A stretch of 64,000 nt of DNA from an uncultured Flavobacterium sp. (GTDB lineage: Bacteria; Bacteroidota; Bacteroidia; Flavobacteriales; Flavobacteriaceae). Below, piece after piece: positions 9,370 through 18,374 of this stretch. The position numbers and the translations under genes were made by a program. The notes beneath the pieces were generated by a model that saw nothing but the letters and a program-made list of their open reading frames with translations, did no database searches and was not told the origin of the DNA. The stretch is taken from the NCBI GenBank assembly GCA_937773775.1, contig CALJVL010000006.1:163440-227439 (forward strand), written 5' to 3'. Numbering within the stretch: the first letter of the stretch is position 1; each line of letters opens with the position of its first letter.

Positions 9370-9459
9370 TCGGGCTATTCGTTGTTCTGCGATAGCTGGC
9401 TTTTATCCCTAACTCAAAACTAGAGACTCAATTAACCAACCAATTCCAATATTTAACAA

Positions 9460-9777
9460 ATGGATGTATTAATAAAGATTAAAGATAGAGAAGGAGTAGT
9501 TCATGATTTGCAAGCGCCAACAGACATGGCTATGAATATCATGGAATTGTGTAAAGCGTACGAGCTTCCTGTTGAAGGAACTTGTGGTGGAATGGCAATG
9601 TGTGCTTCTTGTCAATGCTATGTCCTTAACGATGTTGTTTTGCCTGAAATGGGAGATGATGAAGAGGCAATGCTCTCAGAGGCATTCTACGTAAAGACTA
9701 ACAGTCGGTTGGGCTGTCAAATCCCAATCACCGTAAGCTTAGAAGGTTTAGAACTGGAGTTGGCTCCGGAAAATTAA
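9460..9777 (+). CDS. 2Fe-2S ferredoxin, adrenodoxin type
   Basis: 105 residues with the vertebrate/ISC-type ferredoxin cysteine pattern: Cys42, Cys48, Cys51 (TCGGMAMCASCQCYV) and Cys86 (NSRLGCQI). The motif DDEEAMLSEAFYV is typical of the family. It is an electron carrier that can serve Fe-S assembly or monooxygenases. The Mrp and NifU genes upstream favour a role in Fe-S biogenesis, but that is inference. A terminator follows at once. Confidence 0.93.
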   Translation: MDVLIKIKDREGVVHDLQAPTDMAMNIMELCKAYELPVEGTCGGMAMCASCQCYVLNDVVLPEMGDDEEAMLSEAFYVKTNSRLGCQIPITVSLEGLELELAPEN

Positions 9778-9780
9778 TAA

Positions 9781-9808
9781 AAAAGTCCCGATATTTCGGG
9801 ACTTTTTT
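9781..9808 (+). terminator. Intrinsic terminator after the ferredoxin gene
   Basis: AGTCCCG and CGGGACT arms with a short loop, followed by TTTTTT. Confidence 0.85.
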
Positions 9809-10002
9809 ATTTGTCTAAAATCTTGGCAGCTAAGGCATATTTACTCCAAAAATAATAATTTAGCTATTTCTGATTGGTAAAATTCGTATATAATAACAGT
9901 TTAGTACTCGTAAATAACTATTTCGTCAAAGGATATAAACTTTATGTTGTACTTTCCGCGAAAGTAATTTGTGAAAGAAAGACTAATAAGTTATAATTCG
10001 TT

Positions 10003-10785
10003 TTACGCCATGGCTAATTTTGCAGTAAGACTTTCTTCGATTGCGTCCCATAATCCGATGCGTTTGTCTAAAGCCATTTTAGCTATTTCTTCAACTTCTG
10101 CCCATTTCTGAGCATCCGTTCCGCAAAGTTCGTTTATCATTTGCATAGCCATAGGACCGTGGGTGTCAGAATCTAGTTCGATGTGTCTTTCAAAATAATA
10201 AATCAATTTGCTTAGGTCGGTGTCGGGAAAGTTTTCTTGAAAATTTTTCAAGATAGCCGTAAACATATCTGGAATTAAATCTTCTCTTCCGAAGGTAAAA
10301 GCGGCTGCTATTTCATGTGGCTTTCCTTCTTCAATTACTCTAAAGGTAAAGTCAAGAAACGATTTTACATTAGGGTGTAAGGGGCTTGTTTTTATGGCAA
10401 CAAAAATATTTTGTAACGAATTTACTTCCGCCAAAAAGCTATCAATCTCTGAGGTGTTTGCTCCGCAATCATGCATTGCTTCAATATACATTTCGTAGTG
10501 GCTTTGTCTACGCCCGTCAATTGAAAGGTCTGATTCTTCCGCAACTACGATTTCATTGATTAAATATCGGGTTTCGGGGTTTTTGGTAGCGAACCAAGGT
10601 GTAGTAGTGCAGGTTAATTTTGATTGTAAAGCCTTCAATAGTGACATGAAATCCCATACTGCGAAAACGTGGTTTTCAAGGAAACACTTTAAATCTTCAA
10701 TCGTTTTGACCTTTTTGTAAAGCGGGTGTTGTAACAAGATGTTTTTTTGTGGTTCAATTGTCTTGTTAATTTGCTGAATATTCAT
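10003..10785 (-). CDS. DUF3050 family protein (heme-oxygenase-like fold)
   Basis: 260 residues, mostly helical, with the DUF3050 pattern: LLQHPLYKKVKTIEDLKCFLENHVFAVWDFMSLLKALQ at the N-terminus, YLINEIVVAEESD, FTFGREDLIPDMF and ERHIELDSDTHGPMA. The spaced His and Glu residues in these motifs recall metal-binding heme-oxygenase-like proteins. The biochemical function is not established from sequence. It is transcribed from the same strand as the acyl-CoA dehydrogenase behind it, but a hairpin lies between them. Confidence 0.85.
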   Translation of the reverse strand: MNIQQINKTIEPQKNILLQHPLYKKVKTIEDLKCFLENHVFAVWDFMSLLKALQSKLTCTTTPWFATKNPETRYLINEIVVAEESDLSIDGRRQSHYEMYIEAMHDCGANTSEIDSFLAEVNSLQNIFVAIKTSPLHPNVKSFLDFTFRVIEEGKPHEIAAAFTFGREDLIPDMFTAILKNFQENFPDTDLSKLIYYFERHIELDSDTHGPMAMQMINELCGTDAQKWAEVEEIAKMALDKRIGLWDAIEESLTAKLAMA

Positions 10786-10811
10786 AGATCGTATTTTTGG
10801 TATAAAGATAG

Positions 10812-10839
10812 AAAAGCTTCTTGTTTCTAAGAAGCTTTT
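10812..10839 (-). terminator. Hairpin after the acyl-CoA dehydrogenase gene
   Basis: AAAAGCTTC and GAAGCTTTT form a nine-base stem between the end of the dehydrogenase gene and the start of the DUF3050 gene. The T tract is short, so termination may be partial. Confidence 0.55.
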
Positions 10840-10876
10840 ACTATCGATTTTTTAAATACTACAATAGTTTTTTTTT

Positions 10877-12055
10877 CTACTTAAAAGCAGGAATTCCCGT
10901 GATGTCCATGCCCGTTATTAGCAAGTGGATGTCGTGCGTTCCTTCATATGTTATTACGGATTCTAGATTCATCATGTGTCGCATAATGGAATATTCTCCT
11001 GTTATTCCCATTGCACCTAACATTTGTCTTGCTTCACGGGCGATATGAACGGCCATATCTACATTATTTCTTTTGGCCATAGAGATTTGAGCGGTAGTCG
11101 CCTTTCCCTCATTTCTCAAAACACCGAGTCTCCAAGTTAGCAATTGTGCTTTGGTAATTTCGGTAATCATTTCGGCTAGTTTCTTTTGTTGTAATTGTGT
11201 TCCTGCAATAGGCTTATCAAACTGAATTCTTTCTTTTGCATAACGCAATGCAGTGTCGTAACAGTCCATAGCAGCGCCTATGGCACCCCAAGCAATACCG
11301 TAACGAGCAGAATCTAAACAACCTAGTGGCGCTCCTAAACCTGATTTGTTTGGTAACAAGTTTTCTTTAGGTACTTTGACATTGTCAAAAATCAACTCTC
11401 CTGTCGAAGAAGCTCTAAGTGACCATTTGTTATGCGTTTCCGGAGTAGAAAAACCTTCCATTCCACGTTCTACAATAAGTCCGTGAATTCTTCCTGTTTC
11501 ATCTTTTGCCCAAACAATAGCAATATCGGCAAAAGGGGCATTGGAAATCCACATTTTAGCGCCATTCAATAAATAATGGTCTCCCATGTCTTTAAAGTTA
11601 GTGATCATGCTGCCTGGGTCTGAGCCATAGTTAGGCTCGGTCAAACCAAAACAACCGATAAATTCACCAGTAGCTAATTTTGGTAAGTATTTTATTCTTT
11701 GCTCTTCATTACCGTATTTCCAAATTGGATACATTACCAAAGAAGATTGTACTGAGGATGTTGAGCGAACACCTGAGTCACCGCGTTCTATTTCTTGCAT
11801 GATTAAGCCATATGATATTTGGTCTAGTCCAGCTCCACCATATTCCACAGGAATATAAGGTCCGAATCCGCCAATTTCTCCCAAACCTTTGATTATTTGT
11901 TTTGGAAATTCTGCTTTTTGAGCGTACTCTTCAATAATCGGGGAAACTTCGCGTTTTACCCATGCACGGGCAGAATCACGTACTAATTTGTGTTCTTCAG
12001 ATAATAAATCATCTAATAAATAATAATCTGGCGATTGAAATAAATCTGGTTTCAT
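10877..12055 (-). CDS. Acyl-CoA dehydrogenase, glutaryl-CoA dehydrogenase-like
   Basis: 392 residues with the full acyl-CoA dehydrogenase fold: an N-terminal helical domain, the FAD-contacting motif GCFGLTEPNYGSDPGSM, KMWISNAPFADIAIVWAK and the C-terminal motif with the catalytic base in VITYEGTHDIHLLITGMDI. The overall pattern (PEYGGAGL-type segment, SVQSSLVM, EPNYGSDPG) is closest to glutaryl-CoA dehydrogenases, which oxidise and decarboxylate glutaryl-CoA in lysine/tryptophan breakdown. Substrate choice is inferred from this resemblance. No other pathway genes are adjacent. Confidence 0.88.
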   Translation of the reverse strand: MKPDLFQSPDYYLLDDLLSEEHKLVRDSARAWVKREVSPIIEEYAQKAEFPKQIIKGLGEIGGFGPYIPVEYGGAGLDQISYGLIMQEIERGDSGVRSTSSVQSSLVMYPIWKYGNEEQRIKYLPKLATGEFIGCFGLTEPNYGSDPGSMITNFKDMGDHYLLNGAKMWISNAPFADIAIVWAKDETGRIHGLIVERGMEGFSTPETHNKWSLRASSTGELIFDNVKVPKENLLPNKSGLGAPLGCLDSARYGIAWGAIGAAMDCYDTALRYAKERIQFDKPIAGTQLQQKKLAEMITEITKAQLLTWRLGVLRNEGKATTAQISMAKRNNVDMAVHIAREARQMLGAMGITGEYSIMRHMMNLESVITYEGTHDIHLLITGMDITGIPAFK

Positions 12056-12343
12056 ATTGAGCTTTTTTTATAGTGTTAGGAAGCTGCTAACTTGTGCTAA
12101 TAAATTCAGCATAAAATTAAAGCAATTTTCACGATTGGTTGTTTGTAAAGTACAAATTTACATAAAGAAATATAACAATACCATCAACAATTGTTATATT
12201 TTATAATAAATATGCCAAAACTGTCGTTTATTTCGAAGCCTAGTTGTGTAAACGGTATTACGTGGAGACTTAGAAAGTTATGCGAGATGAATTGGGAAAT
12301 ATTACAGGTTGTACACCTTCATTTAAATGTAGCTTTGAAGGGA

Positions 12344-13057
12344 TTACATTTTCAAGTAGAAATCTTTTGTTAATTCTATATATTCTTTTGTATAAATGTG
12401 TCTGGCAGTTTCAATTACTAATTCGTCAATAATTAAATCAAGATTTTCATTTCGGCTAAAAGCCAACAGGCTGCGTATGATTACGGTGGTTGGAGTTCCT
12501 TTTACACGAGTGATTTTTATGGGATAAAGCTCTATTTCTTTGGCTAAAGCCACGAAATTATCTTCCTCTTTAAAAGGAATAATGACAGCGAATATTCCAT
12601 TTTCAGAAAGCAATAAATCGGCTGCTTCAATTAAATCTTCAAATGGCATGGCGTCTGCGAAACGTGCTAAATTGCGTTGTTCAGTTGCGGATTTAAAATC
12701 ATCAGTATAAAAAGGAGGATTCGAAACAATCAGGTCGTATTCGTCTTCGGGTTCTTCTATAAATTCATCTAATCCGGCATGGAAACAAAATAATCGATCA
12801 CTCCAAGGAGAGTTTTCAAAATTAGCAACCGCTTGTTCGTAGGCTTCCTCGTCAATTTCCAATCCGTCAATTTGTTCGGAATTACTACGTTGTGCTAACA
12901 TCAAGGCTATTATCCCAGTTCCGGTTCCAATATCCAAAATACTACGGGGATTGTTGTCAATAGGGGTCCAAGCGCCAAGCAGAACGCCATCGGTGCCGAT
13001 TTTCATCGCGCAACGGTCCTGTTCTATTGAGAACTGTTTGAATTGAAATTTTGACAT
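12344..13057 (-). CDS. tRNA1(Val) (adenine(37)-N6)-methyltransferase-like protein
   Basis: 237 residues. The SAM-binding motif ILDIGTGTGIIALML lies near residues 40-55 and the N6-adenine methyltransferase motif NPPFY follows at about residues 113-117. The start (FQFKQFSIEQDRCAMKIGTDGVLLGAW) is typical of YfiC/TrmN6, which methylates A37 of tRNA-Val. It lies 57 bp downstream of rimM and is probably part of the rpsP-rimM transcript, a translation-related setting that fits the call. Confidence 0.88.
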   Translation of the reverse strand: MSKFQFKQFSIEQDRCAMKIGTDGVLLGAWTPIDNNPRSILDIGTGTGIIALMLAQRSNSEQIDGLEIDEEAYEQAVANFENSPWSDRLFCFHAGLDEFIEEPEDEYDLIVSNPPFYTDDFKSATEQRNLARFADAMPFEDLIEAADLLLSENGIFAVIIPFKEEDNFVALAKEIELYPIKITRVKGTPTTVIIRSLLAFSRNENLDLIIDELVIETARHIYTKEYIELTKDFYLKM

Positions 13058-13114
13058 AGGGATTTCAGGTGTTTTTGAAACGGACCACTAAGAAATGAAT
13101 AGCGCTAACTAATA

Positions 13115-13639
13115 TTAGAGGTACATTTCAATCAAGCCTTCTGGTAAATCCATGATTACTTTTTTATTTTCACGGTCAATTTTGACAAGAAAATGGTCAA
13201 TCATGGGTATAAGGATTTCTATATCACCTTTCAGTACTTCAAAAAGAGGTTGGGCAGTGGTGTCATTGACGGACTGGATTTCTCCAACATAGCCAAGACG
13301 TTTGTCTTCAACTTCAAAACCGATTACTTCGTGAAAATAGAATTTGTTACCGCTAAGTTTGGGCAACATTTTTATTGGAAGATAAAGGTCGTTACCAAGG
13401 ATGGCACCGGCTTCTTCTTCATTACTTACGTCTTCAAAGCGAATGCGCAGGAAGTCGTTTTTGTGCAGCGAGCTGCTTTCAATAAAAAAAGGAACCAAGT
13501 GTTTGTTGCATTCAACAAACACTGATTCCAAGTTTTCGTATAGCTCTGGTTCGTCCGTGTCTAAATAGGCAAGGACTTCCCCTTTAAAACTAAATTTTTT
13601 GGCGATTTTGCCTAAGTAGAAACAATCTTCTTTATGCAT
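13115..13639 (-). CDS. rimM: Ribosome maturation factor RimM
   Basis: 174 residues with the RimM pattern: FYLGKIAKKFSFKGEVLAYLDTD at the N-terminus and the C-terminal PRC-barrel part with FYFHEVIGFEVED and ILIPMIDHFLVKIDRENK. RimM helps mature the 30S head domain and binds S19. It follows rpsP after 14 bp, the common order of these two genes. Confidence 0.95.
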   Translation of the reverse strand: MHKEDCFYLGKIAKKFSFKGEVLAYLDTDEPELYENLESVFVECNKHLVPFFIESSSLHKNDFLRIRFEDVSNEEEAGAILGNDLYLPIKMLPKLSGNKFYFHEVIGFEVEDKRLGYVGEIQSVNDTTAQPLFEVLKGDIEILIPMIDHFLVKIDRENKKVIMDLPEGLIEMYL

Positions 13640-13653
13640 CTTCGCTTCTAAAT

Positions 13654-14217
13654 TTATGCTTGAGTTTCTTCGTTGTTTTCTTCTGCAGCAGGAGTTTCTT
13701 CAGTTGATTCAACTTCAGCAACTTCTTCTTCAACAGCAGGAGCGGCAGCAGCAATAGCGTCTGCTTCAGCTTGTGCAGCTGCAGCTAAACGTTTCGCGTT
13801 GACATCTTGTTCTGCTTTGAAAGCTTTAGCTTTAGCGTCAGCTTGAGTTTTAGTCAAACCTTCTTTTTTAGCATCAACTGTTCCAGTTTTTGCTTCTAAC
13901 CAAGTAGCTAATTTTGCATCCGCTTGTTCTTGAGTTAGAGCTCCTTTACGGATACCACCGTCAAGGTGATGTTTCAATAAAGCACCTTTGTAAGAAAGAA
14001 TTGCTTTAGCAGTTTCAGTTGGTTGAGCACCATTGTGCAACCATTTAACTGCGCTATCAAGGTTTAAGTCGATAGTTGCTGGGTTTGTGTTTGGATTGTA
14101 AGTACCGATTTTCTCTAAGTATTTACCGTCTCTTTTTGAGCGAGCATCTGCTGCTACAACCCAGTAAAAAGGTTTTCCTTTTTTACCGTGTCTCTGTAAT
14201 CTAATTTTTACTGACAT
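13654..14217 (-). CDS. rpsP: 30S ribosomal protein S16 with long C-terminal extension
   Basis: 187 residues. The first 80 or so are ordinary S16 (MSVKIRLQRHGKKGKPFYWVV, SKRDGKYLEKIGTYNP, AVKWLHNGAQPTETAK). The rest is an Ala/Lys/Glu-rich tail that ends in a strongly acidic stretch (EEEVAEVESTEETPAAEENNEE). S16 in most bacteria has 80-100 residues; extended forms are common in Flavobacteriaceae. It is the first gene of the rpsP-rimM-trmN6 group. Confidence 0.96.
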   Translation of the reverse strand: MSVKIRLQRHGKKGKPFYWVVAADARSKRDGKYLEKIGTYNPNTNPATIDLNLDSAVKWLHNGAQPTETAKAILSYKGALLKHHLDGGIRKGALTQEQADAKLATWLEAKTGTVDAKKEGLTKTQADAKAKAFKAEQDVNAKRLAAAAQAEADAIAAAAPAVEEEVAEVESTEETPAAEENNEETQA

Positions 14218-14416
14218 AATCTTTATGATTAAATTTTGAGGTACTCGACCTCTGTTAATTAAGTTTGCAAAGATATACTATTTTTTCTAATATGGCAATA
14301 CGTTCTTATTAATATGATTAAGAATGTGTTATGCATTTTTCGCATGTTTTTTTTTAGGGCTAATCCTGTTTTTTCAGTGATAATCATTTACTTTTGTCTA
14401 TCTAAAACTGCATCTT

Positions 14417-14884
14417 ATGAAAAAACAATTCCTTTTTATGATCATGCTATTTTCTTTAATCTCTTGTACAGAAGATGTAAGCTTTAACAATCCCTCTTTT
14501 CAGGGGTTAAAAGATAATGTCTTTTGGCGAGCTGTTGAATCAAAAGCTTCAATAGCTGCTAATGGATCTTTGACGATAGAGGCGTATTCCGGAAACGAAG
14601 TGATTACTTTAAACGCAACTTCAACGACGGCTCAAACTTATTTTTTGGGGACGAGCACTTCGAAAACAGCTAAGTACGCGCTGACAGATAAAGACGGAAC
14701 AATTACTTTCACAACTGGATTAGAACTTGGTGACGGTCAAATAGTGATAACGGACTATGATGAAGTAAATAAAACTGTATCAGGAACTTTTAAATTTAAT
14801 GCAGAAAACACTGACAATAACCCATTAGTAGGGCCTATTTTAAATTTTCAGCAAAGTGTTTTTTATAAAGTTCCCATAAGATAG
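14417..14884 (+). CDS. Putative DUF6252-like lipoprotein
   Basis: 155 residues. The N-terminus (MKKQFLFMIMLFSLISC) is a lipoprotein signal with the lipobox LISC. The remainder has alternating strands, including NVFWRAVESKASIAANGSLTIEAYSGNEVITL and VSGTFKFNAENTDNN, a pattern seen in DUF6252 lipoproteins of Flavobacteriaceae. The function is unknown. A possible -7 box TACTTTTG lies at 14389-14396. Confidence 0.7.
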   Translation: MKKQFLFMIMLFSLISCTEDVSFNNPSFQGLKDNVFWRAVESKASIAANGSLTIEAYSGNEVITLNATSTTAQTYFLGTSTSKTAKYALTDKDGTITFTTGLELGDGQIVITDYDEVNKTVSGTFKFNAENTDNNPLVGPILNFQQSVFYKVPIR

Positions 14885-15022
14885 GGTCTGCGAGTCAATT
14901 AGTTTTTGTGTTTCCGTTAAAAACGAGTTTAATTCATCCGTTTTGCGAGTTTAGTTTTTTTTTTGATATTAAAATAAATAGAGAAATAAGCTAACATATA
15001 GTGTGTTATAAAAAAATAGTGT

Positions 15023-15030
15023 TACATTTG
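15023..15030 (+). promoter_or_regulatory. -7 promoter box before the RNA-binding protein gene
   Basis: TACATTTG fits the Bacteroidota -7 consensus TAnnTTTG and lies 25 bases upstream of the ATG. The -33 element is not a clear TTG. Confidence 0.5.
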
Positions 15031-15055
15031 TTGCAATTATTATAAAAAAGTACTT

Positions 15056-15418
15056 ATGAATATTTTTGTTGGAAGCCTTCCATTCAGTATTGAGGAAGCA
15101 GATTTAAGAGAGTCTTTCGAGGCTTATGGTGCAGTTGATTCTGTAAAAATTATCACTGATAAATTTACTGGAAGAAGTAAAGGATTCGGTTTTGTTGAAA
15201 TGACGAATGATGATGAAGCTCAAAAAGCGATTGATGAATTGAACGGTGCTACTGTTCAAGGACGTGCAATTGTGGTTAACAAATCTGAGCCAAAACCAGA
15301 AGGAGAAAGAAGAAGTTTTAACAATAACAGTCGTGGTGGTGATTCACGCGGTGGTTATGGTGGTGGAAACAGCCGTGGTGGAGAAAACCGTGGTGGTGGA
15401 AACAGAGGGGGATATTAA
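15056..15418 (+). CDS. Small RRM RNA-binding protein with Gly/Arg-rich tail
   Basis: 120 residues. Residues 1-78 form one RNA recognition motif with RNP2 (IFVGSL) and RNP1 (KGFGFVEM). The tail from about residue 84 is a run of RGG-like repeats (GGDSRGGYGGGNSRGG). This is the common bacterial single-RRM architecture found in Bacteroidota and cyanobacteria, cytoplasmic and RNA-binding, with roles suggested in cold response and RNA stability. A strong terminator follows. Confidence 0.92.
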   Translation: MNIFVGSLPFSIEEADLRESFEAYGAVDSVKIITDKFTGRSKGFGFVEMTNDDEAQKAIDELNGATVQGRAIVVNKSEPKPEGERRSFNNNSRGGDSRGGYGGGNSRGGENRGGGNRGGY

Positions 15419-15438
15419 TATTCTTCTTTTACAACTAT

Positions 15439-15473
15439 AAAAAAAAGGGACAATGTAAATTGTCCCTTTTTTT
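15439..15473 (+). terminator. Intrinsic terminator after the RRM protein gene
   Basis: AAAAGGGACAAT and ATTGTCCCTTTT arms form a strong hairpin with T and A tracts on both sides. It is probably bidirectional, because leuB converges from the right. Confidence 0.85.
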
Positions 15474-15539
15474 GGTTAGTATTGGTTTGGTTATTTTATT
15501 TTTATAGCTCGTATCTTGTTAGTTGCGTTTTCAGATCTC

Positions 15540-16601
15540 TTATAAATGGGCAACTAGCCAATCTCCAACATCACTTGTTTTATAAACGGTTGCCCCCTTC
15601 TTTGCTAAATCTTCGGTTACAATTCCTTGCTCTAACGACTTGTTAACGGCAGCTCTAATAGCTTCCGCTTCCTCTTTTAATCCAAAGGCGTCTTCAAACA
15701 TCATAGCTGCAGATAATACCGTAGCTAGTGGGTTTGCAATATTTAACCCTGTGGCTTGCGGGTAAGAACCGTGAATAGGTTCGTATAAAGAAGTATGTTC
15801 TCCTACTGATGCAGAAGGCATTAACCCCATAGAGCCAGAGATCACAGATGCTTCGTCAGTTAAAATGTCTCCAAATAAGTTTTCAGTAATTAATACATCA
15901 TAAGAGTTAGGCCATTGTACTAAACGCATGGCTACGGCATCTACAAATTCATAGCTTACTTCTACTTCTGGATAGTCTTTTTCCATCGCCTGTACGGTCT
16001 CTCTCCACAGACGGGATGTTTCTAATACATTAGCTTTATCCACACAACATAGTTTTTTTGTGCGGGTCATCGCCAATTCGAAACCTTTCTTTGCTAATCG
16101 CTGTACTTCTGCTCTAGTATACGTACAAGTGTCATACGCCGTTTCGCCACCGTCTTTTCTTCCTTTTTCACCAAAATAAATTCCGCCGGTAAGTTCTCTT
16201 AGAAAGACTAAATCAGTTCCTTCAATTCTTTCTCTTTTCAATGGTGAATTGTCTATTAGCGAAGGAAAGGTAAATGTGGGACGTACATTTGCAAATAAGC
16301 CTAATTTTTTTCGCATCAACAATAAACCTTGTTCTGGTCTAACGGTCGCTTTAGGGTCGTTGTCAAATTTTGGATGTCCAACAGCTCCAAAAAGGACAGC
16401 ATCAGCGGCCATACAAATTTCATGAGTTTCGTCTGGGTAAGGAACACCTACTGCATCAATTGCACAAGCGCCTGTTAAAGCTGGAGTCCAGGTGATTTCA
16501 TGATTGAATTTTTTTGCAATGGCATTAGAAACTTTTACGGCTTCATTAATTACCTCTGGTCCGATTCCGTCTCCTGCCAATAGTGCGATTGTATACTTCA
16601 T
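15540..16601 (-). CDS. leuB: 3-isopropylmalate dehydrogenase
   Basis: 353 residues of the isocitrate/isopropylmalate dehydrogenase family: IALLAGDGIGPEV at the start, AVGHPKFDN, FLRELTGGIYFG (the LeuB-specific segment), the DKANVLETSRLWRE motif and the nucleotide-site segment EPIHGSYPQATG. It oxidises and decarboxylates 3-isopropylmalate with NAD in leucine synthesis. Last gene of the leuC-leuD-leuA-leuB series; a 128-bp gap separates it from leuA. Confidence 0.96.
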   Translation of the reverse strand: MKYTIALLAGDGIGPEVINEAVKVSNAIAKKFNHEITWTPALTGACAIDAVGVPYPDETHEICMAADAVLFGAVGHPKFDNDPKATVRPEQGLLLMRKKLGLFANVRPTFTFPSLIDNSPLKRERIEGTDLVFLRELTGGIYFGEKGRKDGGETAYDTCTYTRAEVQRLAKKGFELAMTRTKKLCCVDKANVLETSRLWRETVQAMEKDYPEVEVSYEFVDAVAMRLVQWPNSYDVLITENLFGDILTDEASVISGSMGLMPSASVGEHTSLYEPIHGSYPQATGLNIANPLATVLSAAMMFEDAFGLKEEAEAIRAAVNKSLEQGIVTEDLAKKGATVYKTSDVGDWLVAHL

Positions 16602-16729
16602 TATTTTTATTTTTCCTCCCCCCAGGCGCTTCGAAAGGAGCCGCAGACTGGGTGTTGTTGGAGTGGATTTATACTTATTTTCTTTTTTATTCTGTTTTGC
16701 TTCCCTCGCTTTCTAGTAGAGTGGGAGTA
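16602..16729 (-). repeat. leuA-leuB spacer with a G/C-rich imperfect hairpin
   Basis: The spacer holds an unusually GC-rich block near 16613-16655 (starting CCTCCCCCCAGG) with complementary ends CCCAG/CTGGG. The start of the block resembles the sequence at the 3' end of the flippase gene near 30625-30645 in reverse complement (TTGGGGGGAGG). It looks like a dispersed intergenic hairpin rather than a coding segment. Confidence 0.45.
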
Positions 16730-18247
16730 TTATTTGACATTCAGCATCTTCTGAGTTGCTATGATTGCAGCTACGGTTTGGTCGGAATCTAGGCCTCTTG
16801 TTTTGAACTCTTTTCCATCATTGGTCCAAGTGATTATGGTTTCGCACAAAGCATCTGAACTGCTGCCGGGTGGAATCCGTACCGCATAATCAATCAATTG
16901 CGGCAGCGCTAATTGCTTAGCAGTATATATTTTGGCCAATGCATTCATGAAAGCATCAAACTGCCCATCTCCTTGAGCGTGCTCCTCAATAATCTCACCG
17001 TCTATTTTTAAGCATAGGGTTGTCGAAGGGCGTAACCCTTTGGCATGTGACAATACATAAGACTCTACTATGATCTTTTCCTGATAGGTTTGACTGTCCA
17101 GAACATCAGAGATGATGTAAGGTAAGTCTTCTTTTGTAACAGTTTCTTTTTTGTCGCCCAATTCAATAATCCTTTGGGTAACTAACTTTAAATCTTCCTG
17201 ATTTAATTTTAAACCCAATTCTTGAAGGTTTTTTTCAATATTGGCTTTTCCTGAAGTCTTTCCAAGTGCATATTGCCTTTTCCTTCCAAATCGCTCTGGC
17301 AGTAAATCATTGAAGTATAAATTATTTTTATTGTCACCATCTGCATGGATGCCTGCCGTTTGTGTAAACACGTTGTCACCGACAATTGGTTTGTTGGCGG
17401 GAATTCTATAGCCGGTAAATGTTTCCACCAATTTACTCACTGAGTATAAAGAAGATTCATTTATATTGATTTTTATTTCAGGCATGAAATCATTGATTAC
17501 GGCAACGGTACTTTCGAGAGGAGCATTTCCGGCGCGCTCTCCCATTCCGTTTACCGTAACATGCAACCCTTTAATACCCGCTTTCACGGCTTCCATGACA
17601 TTGGCGATGCTTAAATCATAATCATTGTGCGCATGGAAATCAAAATGGATATTAGGATATTTTGCAGTAATTTTCGAAATAAACTCAAAGGTTTGCGATG
17701 GGATAAGTACTCCCAAGGTATCTGGCAATAATATTCTTTTGATAGGTTGCGTTGACAAAAACTCTAAAAACTGGAAGACATATTCTGGAGAATTTCGCAT
17801 GCCATTACTCCAGTCTTCTAGATAGACATTAGTGTCAATTTGGTGTGCTTGAGCTAATGTAATTGTATCAGTGATTTCAGTAAAATGTTGTTCGGGTGTT
17901 TTCTTCAATTGATGCGTCAAATGATTCAGTGACCCCTTGGTCAATAAATTCTGAACTTTGGCGCCAGCTTTCTTCATCCAATCAATTGAAAGTCCACCGT
18001 CAACAAAAGTTAGAACTTCGATTCTATCTTCGTATCCTTTCTCATTCGCCCAGTTCATGATCCCTTTTACACCTTGAAATTCTCCTTCGCTTACGCGAGC
18101 GGAAGCGACCTCAATGCGATCAATATTTAACTCTTCCAGTAACAATTGTGCAATGGTTAGTTTTTCTGAGGCAGAAAATGATACTCCCGAGGTTTGTTCC
18201 CCGTCACGAAGCGTCGTGTCCATTATCTCAATTTTTCTTTTTTCCAT
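16730..18247 (-). CDS. leuA: 2-isopropylmalate synthase (LeuA-type, possibly citramalate synthase-like)
   Basis: 505 residues. A HMGL-like TIM barrel starts with the motif MDTTLRDGEQTSGVSFS, followed by FDFHAHNDYDLSIANVMEA (metal-binding HxH) and VNGMGERAGNAPLE. The C-terminal regulatory LeuA dimer domain includes ARGLRP-type HAKGLRPSTTL and AQGDGQFDAFMNAL. The context with leuB, leuC and leuD supports isopropylmalate synthase. Sequences of this Bacteroidota subgroup can resemble citramalate synthase (CimA), so acyl-acceptor choice is not settled by sequence. Confidence 0.88.
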   Translation of the reverse strand: MEKRKIEIMDTTLRDGEQTSGVSFSASEKLTIAQLLLEELNIDRIEVASARVSEGEFQGVKGIMNWANEKGYEDRIEVLTFVDGGLSIDWMKKAGAKVQNLLTKGSLNHLTHQLKKTPEQHFTEITDTITLAQAHQIDTNVYLEDWSNGMRNSPEYVFQFLEFLSTQPIKRILLPDTLGVLIPSQTFEFISKITAKYPNIHFDFHAHNDYDLSIANVMEAVKAGIKGLHVTVNGMGERAGNAPLESTVAVINDFMPEIKININESSLYSVSKLVETFTGYRIPANKPIVGDNVFTQTAGIHADGDNKNNLYFNDLLPERFGRKRQYALGKTSGKANIEKNLQELGLKLNQEDLKLVTQRIIELGDKKETVTKEDLPYIISDVLDSQTYQEKIIVESYVLSHAKGLRPSTTLCLKIDGEIIEEHAQGDGQFDAFMNALAKIYTAKQLALPQLIDYAVRIPPGSSSDALCETIITWTNDGKEFKTRGLDSDQTVAAIIATQKMLNVK

Positions 18248-18324
18248 TTTTAAGTTTGATGCTAAGACGATTTTTATTTTAATGAGAGTAGCAATCGTAC
18301 AATTGTATTTTATATAATCGTAAA

Positions 18325-18365
18325 AGAGTTAGCTCAACAATCAAGTCGAGCTAACTCTTTTTTTT
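18325..18365 (-). terminator. Strong hairpin between leuD and leuA
   Basis: AGAGTTAGCTC and GAGCTAACTCT form an 11-base perfect stem with a 12-base loop. The T-run lies on the right side of the plus strand, and a shorter TTTT lies on the minus side. It sits in the 127-bp gap between leuD and leuA, so leuCD and leuAB may be partly uncoupled. Confidence 0.65.
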
Positions 18366-18374
18366 GTTGGGTTT

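Noticed and set aside
12191..12373. Short plus-strand frame between acyl-CoA dehydrogenase and methyltransferase genes
   Set aside because: It overlaps the C-terminus of the methyltransferase gene, has no recognisable features and no promoter.
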